Below, in pieces: positions 51,566-60,272 of a DNA stretch of 64,000 bases. The stretch spans positions 1,189,870-1,253,869 of the forward strand of contig NZ_LT985808.1 of NCBI RefSeq assembly GCF_900291465.1. The letters run 5' to 3'. Origin of the DNA: Bacteroides sp. Marseille-P3684. Lineage in GTDB: Bacteria > Bacteroidota > Bacteroidia > Bacteroidales > Bacteroidaceae. The notes beneath the pieces are model-generated. The model had not been told where the DNA came from, made no database searches, and saw only the letters and a list, made by a program, of their open reading frames with translations. The first letter of the stretch is position 1. Each line of letters begins with the position of its first letter. The position numbers were made by a program, and so were the translations under genes.

Positions 51566-52906
51566 ATGAAACTCTGGGAGAAAAATTTCGAAATGAACAA
51601 GGAGATCGAACGCTTCACCGTGGGGCGCGATCGGGAGCTGGACCTTTATCTGGCAAAGTATGACGTCATCGGTTCGATGGCACACATCACCATGCTCGAA
51701 AGCATCGGTCTGCTGACTGCCGAAGAGCTGGACCTGCTGCTGCATGAGCTGCGGCGCATCTATGAACTGGCGGAACGCGGCGAGTTTGTCATAGAGGAAG
51801 GCATTGAGGATGTACATTCGCAGGTGGAACTGATGCTGACACGTCGGTTGGGCGATGTAGGCAAGAAGATTCACAGCGGACGTTCGCGGAACGACCAGGT
51901 GCTGCTCGACCTGAAGCTGTTCACACGTGACCGTCTGAAGGAAATTGCCCGGCTGACCGAACGCCTTTTCCACACGTTGCAGAAGCAGAGCGAGACCTAC
52001 AAGGAGGTGCTTATGCCCGGCTACACCCATCTGCAGATAGCCATGCCCTCGTCGTTCGGTCTCTGGTTCGGTGCGTACGCCGAGAGCCTGGTGGACGACA
52101 TGCTCTTCCTGCATGCAGCCTTCCGGATGTGCAACCGTAATCCGTTGGGTTCCGCTGCGGGCTACGGCTCTTCCTTCCCCCTCAACCGTACGCTGACCAC
52201 CCGCCTGTTGGGCTTTGAAAGCCTGAACTACAATGTGGTCTATGCGCAGATGGGACGTGGCAAGATGGAGCGTAACGTGGCGTTTGCCCTGGCAACGATT
52301 GCCGGAACGCTCTCCAAGCTCGCCTATGATGCCTGTCTGTTCAACAGCCAGAATTTCGGCTTTGTGAAGCTCCCCAACGAGTGTACGACCGGGTCGAGCA
52401 TCATGCCGCACAAGAAGAACCCCGACGTGTTTGAGCTGACGCGTGCCAAATGCAATAAAATCCAGGCACTTCCCCAGCAAATCATGATGATAGCCAACAA
52501 CCTCCCTTCCGGTTACTTCCGCGACTTGCAAATCATCAAGGAAGTGTTCCTCCCCGCCTTCGACGAGCTGAAGGACTGTCTGCTGATGGTGGACTACATC
52601 GTGGAGCGCATGGAGGTGAACCGCCACATCCTCGACGACGACCGCTATGCCCCCATCTTCAGTGTGGAGAAAGTCAACCGGTTGGCAGCCTCGGGCGTGC
52701 CGTTCCGCGACGCCTACAAGCAGGTAGGACTCGAAATCGAGGCCGGCAAGTTCACGACGGACAAGCAGGTACATCATACCCATGAAGGCAGCATCGGCAA
52801 CCTCTGTACCGAGGAGATTGCCCTGCAGATGCAGGCTGTCGTCGACCAGTTCCATTTCGAACAAATCGAACAAGCCGAAGAAGCCTTGTTGCGTACCGGC
52901 GAATGA
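51566..52906 (+). CDS. argH: Argininosuccinate lyase
   Basis: A 446-residue fumarase/aspartase-superfamily enzyme. It has the signature GSSIMPHKKNPDVFELTRAK, plus VHSQVELMLTRRLGDVGKKI and SGRSRNDQVLLDLKLF for substrate binding and YTHLQIAMPSSFGLWFGAYA. It releases arginine and fumarate. It stands as a single gene, and repeat copy 4 begins about 25 bp after its stop in the same orientation. Confidence 0.95.
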   Translation: MKLWEKNFEMNKEIERFTVGRDRELDLYLAKYDVIGSMAHITMLESIGLLTAEELDLLLHELRRIYELAERGEFVIEEGIEDVHSQVELMLTRRLGDVGKKIHSGRSRNDQVLLDLKLFTRDRLKEIARLTERLFHTLQKQSETYKEVLMPGYTHLQIAMPSSFGLWFGAYAESLVDDMLFLHAAFRMCNRNPLGSAAGYGSSFPLNRTLTTRLLGFESLNYNVVYAQMGRGKMERNVAFALATIAGTLSKLAYDACLFNSQNFGFVKLPNECTTGSSIMPHKKNPDVFELTRAKCNKIQALPQQIMMIANNLPSGYFRDLQIIKEVFLPAFDELKDCLLMVDYIVERMEVNRHILDDDRYAPIFSVEKVNRLAASGVPFRDAYKQVGLEIEAGKFTTDKQVHHTHEGSIGNLCTEEIALQMQAVVDQFHFEQIEQAEEALLRTGE

Positions 52907-52955
52907 GCCGGACCTGCATGACTGCTGTCTTGACAAAGTGTCAAAACGTCAAACG

Positions 52956-53026
52956 AATCGCTCCAGAATGCCCGTTTTCAGCCCCAAGGACGAGTTGAAA
53001 CGCAAAGAAGGCATTCTGGAGCGATT
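52956..53026 (+). repeat. Perfect 17-bp hairpin of copy 4
   Basis: AATCGCTCCAGAATGCC (52956-52972) and its exact complement at 53010-53026 enclose 37 nt. There is no T-run behind it, so it is not a classical terminator, but it could protect the argH mRNA 3' end. Equivalent arms are still paired in copy 2, while in copies 1 and 3 the left arm has been replaced by another sequence. Confidence 0.8.
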
Positions 53027-53207
53027 TGCTAAATGCACATTGTTGTCGTTTCGTTCTTTTTCCCTTCTTCCTGGCGGATAATTGTCCTTTTCCTCATTCA
53101 TCCTGTTTTCAACCGACGGTTTTTACCCCTCAAAACAATAGTTCCCGATTGAGTGCCTTCCCGTACAAACTGGAGGTGAATGAAGCGAAACAAATCTTTC
53201 AATTTTA

Positions 53208-53309
53208 TAAAATAAGCGTTTCGCACGTCAAACAAATGTGTTTCGCCGATGAAACAATATTGTTTGAGACACCAAACACAAGTGTTTGACACGTGAAACA
53301 ATATTGTTT
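53208..53309. repeat. 22-bp periodic palindrome array of copy 4
   Basis: Cores start at 53208, 53230, 53252, 53274 and 53296, each exactly 22 bp apart: TAAAATAAGCGTTT, AAACAAATGTGTTT, AAACAATATTGTTT, AAACACAAGTGTTT, AAACAATATTGTTT. Order and sequence parallel the array of copy 1. Confidence 0.87.
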
Positions 53310-53560
53310 GGCTGCATAAGTATGCGCTTTGGGGACTTAAACGGAATAATCATGCAAGCCAAATCGCATGAATATTCTTAAAATAACCTGCTTTGGTCGA
53401 TTTTTCAAAAAGACGCGTTAGCTGGAAACGGCAAAAGTGCTGATTCTGTCAAGCAGAAGTCCTGTTTTCGTGTCATTCTGTTCCGACGGTCATCCTTTCT
53501 TTCCCTTCCTTTCCGCTCCCTGCCGAACAGTCCGCGAGGCGGAAAAATGTAGCGGCGACT

Positions 53561-53591
53561 TTTGTGAAATCCAAAAAAACATATACCTTTG
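53561..53591 (+). promoter_or_regulatory. Bacteroidetes promoter for the tRNA pair
   Basis: TTTG (53561-53564), exactly 19 bp, TACCTTTG (53584-53591), about 50 bp before tRNA-Gly. Ideal match to the consensus. Confidence 0.88.
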
Positions 53592-53641
53592 CAACCGCAT
53601 CTGAAACGGACGATGCACTTTTCATGATTGTACATATTCTT

Positions 53642-53714
53642 GCGGAAATAGCTCAGTTGGTAGAGCACAACCTTGCCAAGGTTGGGGTCGCGAGTTCGAG
53701 TCTCGTTTTCCGCT
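53642..53714 (+). tRNA. tRNA-Gly (GCC)
   Basis: A 73-nt cloverleaf. The acceptor stem GCGGAAA/TTTCCGC is perfect, the D arm has AGCTCAGTTGGTAGAGCA, the anticodon loop TTGCCAA gives GCC, and the T arm has GTTCGAGTC. CCA is not encoded. It is co-transcribed with the following tRNA-Leu. Confidence 0.97.
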
Positions 53715-53723
53715 CTGAAGGAT

Positions 53724-53808
53724 GCTCGAATGGTGGAATCGGTAGACACGAGGGACTTAAAATCCCTTGGCCATTGCGGCTGTGCGGGTTCAAGTCCCGC
53801 TTCGAGTA
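53724..53808 (+). tRNA. tRNA-Leu (TAA)
   Basis: An 85-nt type II tRNA. The acceptor stem GCTCGAA/TTCGAGT has one G-T pair, the anticodon loop CTTAAAA gives TAA (reads UUA), the long variable arm starts at TTGGCCATTGCGGCTGT, and the T loop has GTTCAAGTC. CCA is not encoded. Only 9 nt separate it from tRNA-Gly. Confidence 0.95.
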
Positions 53809-53815
53809 CGAAGAA

Positions 53816-53848
53816 AGCCTCTTAATCGATTGATTGGGAGGCTGTTTT
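53816..53848 (+). terminator. Intrinsic terminator of the tRNA operon
   Basis: AGCCTCTTAATC (53816-53827) pairs with GATTGGGAGGCT (53832-53843), including two G-T pairs, with a 4-nt loop and GTTTTATTT behind. Confidence 0.85.
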
Positions 53849-54433
53849 ATTTCCCTGCATTTCTCCTTCCGGTCCGTTGGTGCTGTTTTCAGAAACTTGA
53901 AGCTAATGGGACGTTTACCAATAAAATTGCGGATATTTGCAGTTTTAATCTGAGTATGGAGCGTCTTTTCCCAAAAATGCCTATCTTTGCTCGCGTATAC
54001 ATAAGTTGTGTGCAGACATATTGAAAGAAAGTGCATTTTCACTTTGTTCCATTGACGTGAACTTCGACAACTCACAAGTAAGAACGGAATGATGTGGGAA
54101 AGACGCTCTCTTTGTATGCGTATATTCGTGCCCTTACGGGTATATCATACAGAGCGAGGTATTTATTCTCCTTATCTATCTTACAGGAAGTCGAAGTCCT
54201 ACGTCAAGGGTAAGGTTCGGAATGAAGGCCTCGCTTTCCTTTTTTATGTTCCCTTCCTACAGAAACGAATCCGACAACATGCATCGCAGGGCCCTAGATG
54301 CTACAAACAAAGCATGATGATAAAAAAGAAACCTTGCCATTGAACTCACATCATTCGACTCGGGATGTCACAGCGAGTCTCAGGAGAAAGACCCATTTAT
54401 CAAAAGTAATAACCAATAGTAAACCTCAAAATT
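53849..54433. other. Gene-free stretch between the tRNA terminator and the lipoprotein gene
   Basis: I see no credible ORF, tRNA or clear promoter here. AT content is higher than in the coding neighbours. The stretch holds CTTTGCTCGCGTATAC near 53990, which is weakly promoter-like, and a purine-rich leader before the ATG at 54434. Confidence 0.5.
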
Positions 54434-55396
54434 ATGAAAAAGTATTTTTATCCGCTCATGGTGGCTCTGATGGCCATTGTGTCTTGCACGTTCGTTTCCT
54501 GTAGTGATGATGACAACAGTCCGACTGGTAATGATGTCGGTCCGAGTGTCATTGAGATAAACGGAACCAAACGTAACATTTCGATGCTTGCTTCCCTGAA
54601 AGGAGTCTGGAATGCAGCATCGGAGTCGGGGGAATTCACAATCCCTGTGGATGTGGAGAAGGAGGGAAGTGTCGTGGTTGACTACTATTCTTTCCGGTTT
54701 GAGAGTGAAACCAGTCTCAAGGTCGGGGACGATGTTGCTAAAATGAATCTGGGCTTGACTTTATTGTTGGCCAATACGGACGACCCCGCTTGGGGCAGTG
54801 GCTACACCTATACTTCGGGTAAAGCGGTTGTCACTGAAACAAATCCGGACGAGAACAGGCTTACTCTCCGGTTTGAGAACCTTCGCATGAGCAGAGAGGG
54901 ACGCACGTACAGTCTTGACGGAACCGTTACCTTGCCTTTCCTTAACAACGAAGGCAACAAGCCTGCAGACAGTAACCGCGTGTCCTTGACGGTGAACGGC
55001 AAGACCTATGTGGAACCTACCGGAGATATTGGTACATTTTCCGAATTTGGAGGTCACACTGTAGTTCAGATTGAGATCGAAGTGGCACCGAAGGAGACTG
55101 CCGGAGTGCAGTACTATCCGTTTTTCAGCATCCTTTTCCGTGCCGATCACTTCTTCCCGTATATGGTAAGCAAGGGGTATACGCTCACTCTTCATGACGA
55201 CACCTGGATTGGCTACATCCCTGCAAAGGGAGAAATTACCAACTACACTCGCTACGTCAGTGGAAAAATAATCTTCCAAGGTTTTTCGAATGGCATTGTA
55301 ACCCTCCAGCTGGATAACGTCACGTTTGCTGATAAGAATAACCAGTCGAATGTCATCACGCTGAACGGGACCTTGGACTTTGAATACAGCGTCTGA
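54434..55396 (+). CDS. Putative surface lipoprotein with duplicated beta domains
   Basis: A 320-residue lipoprotein. The signal peptide ends in FVSC followed by SDDDNSPTG, whose acidic run right after the lipidated Cys is typical of Bacteroidetes lipoproteins exported to the surface. The body has two beta-rich halves whose ends look alike: LTLRFENLRM..YSLDGTVTLPF near residues 140-170 and VTLQLDNVTF..ITLNGTLDFEY at the C-terminus. No family recognised. It converges with hcp. Confidence 0.65.
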   Translation: MKKYFYPLMVALMAIVSCTFVSCSDDDNSPTGNDVGPSVIEINGTKRNISMLASLKGVWNAASESGEFTIPVDVEKEGSVVVDYYSFRFESETSLKVGDDVAKMNLGLTLLLANTDDPAWGSGYTYTSGKAVVTETNPDENRLTLRFENLRMSREGRTYSLDGTVTLPFLNNEGNKPADSNRVSLTVNGKTYVEPTGDIGTFSEFGGHTVVQIEIEVAPKETAGVQYYPFFSILFRADHFFPYMVSKGYTLTLHDDTWIGYIPAKGEITNYTRYVSGKIIFQGFSNGIVTLQLDNVTFADKNNQSNVITLNGTLDFEYSV

Positions 55397-55421
55397 TAAA
55401 AAATCTCTGACAATAAAAGTT

Positions 55422-55459
55422 GCGGCGCCACCGACGAATCACTCGCCGGCTGGCGCCGC
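55422..55459. terminator. Bidirectional terminator
   Basis: GCGGCGCCA (55422-55430) and its complement (55451-55459), with an inner CCG/CGG pair. On the minus strand it is followed by AACTTTTATT, so it mainly serves hcp. Confidence 0.75.
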
Positions 55460-55497
55460 TAAGAGAGTCTTTAGGGACTATATAGAATGTGAATCGA

Positions 55498-57156
55498 TTA
55501 GGCTCCCAGACCGAAGAGTTCGAGGTCGCTTTCCACTTCACCGATACCACCGATGCCGAAGTTCTCGACCAGCACCTTGGCTACGCCCGGAGACAGGAAG
55601 GCAGGGAGTGTAGGACCGAGGTGGATGTTCTTCACACCGAGGCTCAGCAGAGCGAGCAGTACGATGACCGCCTTCTGCTCATACCATGCGATGTTGTAGG
55701 TGATGGGCAGGTCGTTGACGTCGGCAAGCTGGAAGATTTCCTTGAGCTTGAGGGCGATGACTGCGAGCGAGTAGGAGTCATTGCACTGTCCGGCGTCAAG
55801 CACGCGGGGGATGCCGTTGATGTCGCCCAAGCCCAGCTTGTTGTAGCGATACTTGGCACATCCAGCAGTGAGGATAACCGTATCCTTCGGCAGACGGCGT
55901 GCAAACTCCGTGTAGTACTCGCGGCTCTTCATGCGTCCGTCACAACCACCCATCACGATGAAGCGGCGGATGGCTCCACTCTTCACAGCTTCCACGACAG
56001 GCTCTGCCAGGGCAACCACCTGGTTGTGGGCGAAACCACCCAGGATTTCTCCGTGCTCGATTTCCGTCGGCGGCTGACATTGCTTGGCGAGGGCGATGAT
56101 TTCGCTGAAGTCCTTGCGTCCGTCAGGTCCGGTCGGGATATGCTTGAAGCCGGGATAACCGGTGGAGTTGGCAGTGAACACGCGGTCCTTGTAGTTGGCG
56201 TTGGGCAGGGGCGGCACGATGCAGTTGGTCGTGAAGAGAATCGGTCCGTTGAAGGTGCTGAACTCTTCGCGTTGTTTCCACCAGGCGTTGCCATAGTTGC
56301 CCACGAAGTGCTCATACTTCTTGAAGGCGGGATAGTAGTGACCCGGGAGCATCTCGCTGTGTGTGTAGACATCGACACCCTGGTCCTTGGTCTGCTCCAG
56401 CAGGTCCTCCAGGTCGCGCAGGTCGTGACCGCTGATGAGGATTCCCGGACGGTTGCGTACGCCGATGTTCACCCGTGTCATCTCGGGTTGTCCGTAACGG
56501 GAGGTGTTGGCCGTGTCGAGCAGCGCCATGGTCTTCACGCCGAATTCACCGGTCTTCATCACGAGGTCGATCAGCTCGTTGACCGCCGGCTTGCTGGTGG
56601 CGATGGTTGCCAGTGCATGCTGCATGAACTCATGGATGGACTCGTCGTCATGGTCAAGACGCATCGCATGTTCCAGATAGGCTGCCATACCCTTCAATCC
56701 GTAGACCACCAGCTCCTTCAGCGAGCGGCTGTCTGCATCCGTTTCGCGCAGTACGCCTACCGTAGCTGCTTTCTCTGCATAGTCCTCGCGGCTGCCGTTC
56801 CACGTCAGTTCGTCGACAGCCGGGAGGGATACACCCAGGCTTCTGGCTTCCTCGATGAGGTTGTTGCGCAACACCAGTCCGCGGTCCACGCGTCCGAGGA
56901 TGCTCTCCACATCGAAGTTGGCGTTGGTAATGGTTGAGAACAAGGCATCCACCACGAAGTTGTTCGCTTCCGGTCTTACCTTGTGGCCCGACTTGCGCAG
57001 GGCGTCGGTGACTACTGATACACCCCGTACGACGAAGAGCAACAGGTCCATTGATGTTGCCGTACGACTGTCTTTTCCACATACACCTTTCACGGTGCAT
57101 CCCGTTCCACGGGCTGCTTCCTGGCATTGGAAGCAAAACATAGCATTTTCTGTCAT
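55498..57156 (-). CDS. hcp: Hydroxylamine reductase / hybrid-cluster protein
   Basis: A 552-residue Hcp. The N-terminal iron-sulfur motif is Cys8-x2-Cys11-x8-Cys20-x5-Cys26 ([20 protein letters not shown], then C). The hybrid-cluster ligands lie in [46 protein letters not shown] and [11 protein letters not shown]. It detoxifies nitric oxide or hydroxylamine under anaerobic nitrosative stress. It is divergent from a Crp/Fnr regulator that should control it. Confidence 0.96.
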   Translation of the reverse strand: MTENAMFCFQCQEAARGTGCTVKGVCGKDSRTATSMDLLLFVVRGVSVVTDALRKSGHKVRPEANNFVVDALFSTITNANFDVESILGRVDRGLVLRNNLIEEARSLGVSLPAVDELTWNGSREDYAEKAATVGVLRETDADSRSLKELVVYGLKGMAAYLEHAMRLDHDDESIHEFMQHALATIATSKPAVNELIDLVMKTGEFGVKTMALLDTANTSRYGQPEMTRVNIGVRNRPGILISGHDLRDLEDLLEQTKDQGVDVYTHSEMLPGHYYPAFKKYEHFVGNYGNAWWKQREEFSTFNGPILFTTNCIVPPLPNANYKDRVFTANSTGYPGFKHIPTGPDGRKDFSEIIALAKQCQPPTEIEHGEILGGFAHNQVVALAEPVVEAVKSGAIRRFIVMGGCDGRMKSREYYTEFARRLPKDTVILTAGCAKYRYNKLGLGDINGIPRVLDAGQCNDSYSLAVIALKLKEIFQLADVNDLPITYNIAWYEQKAVIVLLALLSLGVKNIHLGPTLPAFLSPGVAKVLVENFGIGGIGEVESDLELFGLGA

Positions 57157-57277
57157 GGTTTTGTCTTTTTAGGCGCTGCAACTGCGCGGTTTTTCTTATT
57201 TTTGTGCTGCAAAGATGCTGATTCCTGTCGGCTGAAGTTGTAACGTATGTGACACGAACCCTTAAAGATTGTAAATC
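57157..57277. promoter_or_regulatory. hcp/hcpR divergent control region
   Basis: A CATCTTTG box (57210-57217, minus strand) resembles the hcp -7 element. TGTAACGTATGTGACA (near 57238-57253) has outer TGT/ACA symmetry and may be a Crp/Fnr-type site, but it is not a good palindrome. The exact operator is unresolved. Confidence 0.4.
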
Positions 57278-57907
57278 ATGAACATGACCCAAGTGCTGGA
57301 ACATCCGCTTTTTGACGGAATCCGGGAGAGTGAACTGAAGGCATTGCTGGAGATGCCGGGCAATGCGGTGCGCCGTTATCAAACAGGAGATTTCATCGCC
57401 TTGCAGGGAGACCCCTGTCGGGCACTATACATACTGGCTGAAGGGGATGCCCTGGCGCAGATGGTTAGTCCGGAAGGCAAGCAGCTGACCATTGACCACC
57501 TGAAGGCGGTTGAGCTGTTGGCACCGGCTTTCCTCTTCGCGTCCGAGAACCGTTTCCCTGTCAATCTGGAGGCGCAGGAGGCGTGCGAGGTAATTGCCGT
57601 CGGTCGGGACAATTTCCTGGAGGCGATGCACGGAAACCCACGGCTGATGCAGAATTTCCTTCAGGTCATTTCCGAACGCAGCCTGTTCCTGAGCCGCAAG
57701 CTCAACGAGTTTGCCTTGCAAGGACTGAAAGAGCGGTTGCTCAACTACCTGAAGCTGAACGGGACCATCCGCAATCAGAAGGAGGTAGCCTACATCCTGG
57801 GAGTAGCGCGTCCGTCGTTGGCACGTGCACTCTCCGAACTGGTTGCTGAAGGACGTGTCGTGGCAAGTGGGAAAGAATTCAAGGTCGTCGGGATGCACCG
57901 CGGCTGA
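57278..57907 (+). CDS. hcpR: Crp/Fnr-family regulator, HcpR-like
   Basis: A 209-residue regulator: cyclic-nucleotide-binding-like beta roll (FIALQGDPCRALYILAEGDA), dimer helix (ISERSLFLSRKLNEFALQGL) and a winged helix with the recognition region EVAYILGVARPSLARALSEL. There are no Fnr-type cysteines, so it does not carry an iron-sulfur cluster of that kind. HcpR of related species activates hcp on nitrosative stress; position and family support the same here, but ligand (haem or other) is not visible. Confidence 0.82.
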   Translation: MNMTQVLEHPLFDGIRESELKALLEMPGNAVRRYQTGDFIALQGDPCRALYILAEGDALAQMVSPEGKQLTIDHLKAVELLAPAFLFASENRFPVNLEAQEACEVIAVGRDNFLEAMHGNPRLMQNFLQVISERSLFLSRKLNEFALQGLKERLLNYLKLNGTIRNQKEVAYILGVARPSLARALSELVAEGRVVASGKEFKVVGMHRG

Positions 57908-57924
57908 AGGAGCGGATACAGAAA

Positions 57925-57986
57925 CGCCCGGATACAGAGGCTTGTGCCGGCATGGTTGCCGTGCATGCTTCCTCTGTATCCGGGTG
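57925..57986. terminator. Bidirectional terminator
   Basis: CGCCCGGATACAGAGG (57925-57940) pairs with CCTCTGTATCCGGGTG (57971-57986, one G-T pair) between the convergent hcpR and SGNH genes. Confidence 0.75.
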
Positions 57987-58011
57987 TTCCGTTGCCTTGT
58001 ACCTGACGCTT

Positions 58012-58836
58012 CTAGAAGGACGCAGGCAATGCCAGCAGCTGGTACATCAGTGTCAGTGCCATGCGGCGATGCCCTTCGGCATTGGGATGCAGACGGTCCG
58101 TGTCCCGGGTGTGGAAATAGGGAGCATGTGCATCATTCATCGGGTAGAGTCCGCTCAGGCTGTTCAGGTCGATGACCGGCACTGCCCACACATTGGCAGT
58201 CTCTTTTACTGCCGACACGTAGGAGTCGACATACAGCCCCAGTTTGTTGGGGAACGCCTCTTCCGGCTGGATGTTCTCGTTGCTGAAGCGTGCCGCTCCG
58301 CGATGGATGGGAGTCAGCACGATGATTTGTTGGGTGGGGAAGTTGGTCTTCAGGTAATCCATGACGCGGTTGATGCGTCCACGGAAAGTCGCGCCGTTTG
58401 TTTGCGGAATGCGGCGTGCACGAGTCTCCGTCCCTCCACCCTTGACGACGGTTTCCGTCTGGGCATAGTCATACCATTCGCCCAAGGGCACTCCGGCATT
58501 GTAGTCATTGGTCCCTGCGAAGATGAGGATGGCATCGACCGCTTTTCCTTCGGCTTTCAGGCGTTCAGCCTGACGCAGCACACCATCCCACTGGTTGCCG
58601 TTCTTGGCATACACCTGTGGGTCGATGCCCAACCATTCTGCAAGATACTCCCAGTAGCACTTGGTGGTTCCCACACGGACGGAATCGGTGATGGAGTCGC
58701 CCAGGAAGGCCACCCGTTTCCCTTTCCACTGGTTGGCAGTCGCTTGTACCGGCTCATCGGACACCGGTTGTGAAGATGCCGGGAATGCCGGCAGAGCTGT
58801 CAGCAGGGCCGACAGCAGACAGACAGATAGTTTCAT
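58012..58836 (-). CDS. Secreted SGNH/GDSL hydrolase
   Basis: A 274-residue secreted esterase-fold protein: signal peptide (MKLSVCLLSALLTALPAFPA), block I RVAFLGDSITD with the Ser nucleophile, block III LIFAGTNDYNAG and block V DTDRLHPNAEGH with the catalytic Asp/His. Such enzymes remove acyl groups from glycans or lipids, and the substrate is unknown. An ATG two codons earlier (58842) is possible. TACTTTTG at 58881-58888 is a likely -7 box. Confidence 0.87.
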   Translation of the reverse strand: MKLSVCLLSALLTALPAFPASSQPVSDEPVQATANQWKGKRVAFLGDSITDSVRVGTTKCYWEYLAEWLGIDPQVYAKNGNQWDGVLRQAERLKAEGKAVDAILIFAGTNDYNAGVPLGEWYDYAQTETVVKGGGTETRARRIPQTNGATFRGRINRVMDYLKTNFPTQQIIVLTPIHRGAARFSNENIQPEEAFPNKLGLYVDSYVSAVKETANVWAVPVIDLNSLSGLYPMNDAHAPYFHTRDTDRLHPNAEGHRRMALTLMYQLLALPASF

Positions 58837-59054
58837 GTGCATCGTATATTTAAGTATTAAGTGTCATGTGTGATGACAGGCAAAAGTAGCCAATTCGGTT
58901 GAGAGTCATTCCTCCCGGACTGATATTTTCGCTGGAGGCACAGAAGCGAAATGATACTTGTTCCGGTCTGCGGGGGCTCTTCTGTGGAGTGTCTCTTTGG
59001 TTCACTATAAACTCATTAGCTAATCTTTGGCAGTAAAAAAAGAAAGATGATTTG

Positions 59055-59085
59055 TTTGCAGATTAATGGAAAAACCGTACCTTTG
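59055..59085 (+). promoter_or_regulatory. Bacteroidetes promoter of rplM-rpsI
   Basis: TTTG (59055-59058), exactly 19 bp, TACCTTTG (59078-59085). Ideal match, about 125 bp before the L13 start. Confidence 0.9.
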
Positions 59086-59091
59086 CAAGCC

Positions 59092-59211
59092 GATTATTAT
59101 CTAGACGCTCTAAAAGTTTAGAATTAAGCGTGTTAATAGCCCGGTAAGAGGGTGGTTAGCGCTGCAAAAGAAAAAGTTTTTTAGTAGTTAACATTTAAAA
59201 AATTATTAAGA
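59092..59211 (+). other. rplM mRNA leader, possible autoregulatory structure
   Basis: About 120 nt of untranslated leader with short complementary segments (GACGCTCTAAAAGTTTAGA and AAGCGTGTT, then GGTTAGCGCTGC) and a poly-purine stretch before the GTG start. The length suits an L13 leader that folds to mimic the rRNA site. I cannot prove a fold by eye. Confidence 0.4.
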
Positions 59212-59673
59212 GTGGATACTTTAAGTTACAAGACCATTTCTGCAAACAAAGAGACTGTGACCAAAGAATGGGTCGTAGTTGATGCCACCGATCAGGTGCT
59301 CGGTCGCCTCGGTGCAAAAGTTGCGAAACTGTTGAGAGGAAAGTATAAACCCAACTTTACCCCTCACGTAGACTGCGGTGACAACGTGATCATCATCAAC
59401 GCAGACAAAGTGAAATTGACCGGAAACAAATGGAACGACCGCATTTATCTGAACTTCACCGGCTATCCCGGCGGACAAAGAGAGATTACTCCGGCTCGTT
59501 TGATGGCTCGTCCCAACGGTGAGGACAAATTGCTCCGCCGTGTTGTGAAGGGCATGCTTCCGAAGAACCGTCTGGGTGCCAAATTGCTGGGCAACCTGTA
59601 CATCTATGCCGGCAGCGAGCACAAGCACGAGGCTCAGAACCCGAAATCAATCGATATCAACTTACTTAAATAA
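59212..59673 (+). CDS. rplM: Ribosomal protein L13
   Basis: A 153-residue protein of Bacteroidetes L13 type: TLSYKTISANKETVTKEWVV, DATDQVLGRLGAKVAKLLRG, FTGYPGGQREITPARLMARP and GMLPKNRLGAKLLGNLYIYA. The start is GTG at 59212, since the first conserved residues follow directly. It is an assembly protein of the 50S subunit. It is followed 6 bp later by rpsI. Confidence 0.97.
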   Translation: MDTLSYKTISANKETVTKEWVVVDATDQVLGRLGAKVAKLLRGKYKPNFTPHVDCGDNVIIINADKVKLTGNKWNDRIYLNFTGYPGGQREITPARLMARPNGEDKLLRRVVKGMLPKNRLGAKLLGNLYIYAGSEHKHEAQNPKSIDINLLK

Positions 59674-59679
59674 TAAAGA

Positions 59680-60066
59680 ATGGAAGTAGTAAACGCATTA
59701 GGCAGACGTAAAAGCGCGATCGCTCGCGTGTTCGTTAGCGAAGGTACAGGAAAGATTACTATTAACAAGCGCGACCTTGCACAGTACTTTCCATCAACTA
59801 TTCTTCAGTATGTCGTAAAGCAACCGTTGAACAAGCTGGGTGTTGCTGAAAAATATGATATTAAGGTTAATCTTTGCGGTGGTGGTTTCACCGGACAGTC
59901 TCAGGCTCTCCGTCTGGCCATTGCACGTGCACTGGTTAAAATCAATCCGGACGATAAGAAAGCGCTGCGCAGCGAAGGCTTCATGACACGCGATGCCCGT
60001 GAGGTTGAACGTAAGAAACCGGGACGTCCGAAGGCACGTAGAAGATTCCAGTTCAGTAAACGTTGA
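59680..60066 (+). CDS. rpsI: Ribosomal protein S9
   Basis: A 128-residue protein with NALGRRKSAIARVFVSEGTG, the middle VNLCGGGFTGQSQALRLAIA and the basic C-terminal tail KKPGRPKARRRFQFSKR, which reaches the ribosomal P site. It is co-transcribed with rplM, as in most bacteria. Confidence 0.97.
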   Translation: MEVVNALGRRKSAIARVFVSEGTGKITINKRDLAQYFPSTILQYVVKQPLNKLGVAEKYDIKVNLCGGGFTGQSQALRLAIARALVKINPDDKKALRSEGFMTRDAREVERKKPGRPKARRRFQFSKR

Positions 60067-60180
60067 TTTGAGTTCATAAGTTTTTTGGTTTATAAGTTTG
60101 TAAGTGGTGCTTCCGTGAGGAAGTCGCTTAGAACTCAAGGAACTTAAAAACTCAAGAACTTAGCGACTTGAAACTTCGTT
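60067..60180 (+). repeat. Foldable simple-repeat spacer between rpsI and rpsB
   Basis: TTGAGTTCATAAGTT (60067-60081) is complementary to AACTTAAAAACTCAA near 60140 apart from a few mismatches, and AAGTCGC near 60121 pairs with GCGACTT near 60163. The sequence is built from short AACTT/CTCAAG-type repeats. It can form one long RNA hairpin in the 206-bp spacer of the ribosomal run. Confidence 0.55.
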
Positions 60181-60272
60181 TAGTATCTAAACTGTCGGGA
60201 CTCCCGAAAGATGGACTACCCGGTGGTTGGTGAAAACAAAAAAGAATGTAAACGATTTAAAGAATAAACACA

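Larger units (their letters stand above)
52930..53500 (+). repeat. Intergenic element, copy 4 (22-bp unit family)
   Basis: The clearest copy: CTTGACAAAGTGTCAAAACG, a perfect 17-bp hairpin, a spacer of about 180 bp rich in pyrimidines, the 22-bp palindrome array, TATTCTTAAAATAACC near 53373, ACGCGTTAGCTGGAAACGGC near 53412 and a tail (TGTCAAGCAGAAGTCCTG, then GTGTCATTCTGTTCC) that copy 1 shares. It fills the gap between argH and the tRNA promoter; no ORF is credible here. Boundaries are approximate. Confidence 0.78.

Noticed and set aside
52956..53026. Hairpin of copy 4 as an ordinary terminator of argH
   Set aside because: Although perfectly paired, it has a 37-nt loop and no T-run, and the same arms recur at other loci as part of a larger conserved element.
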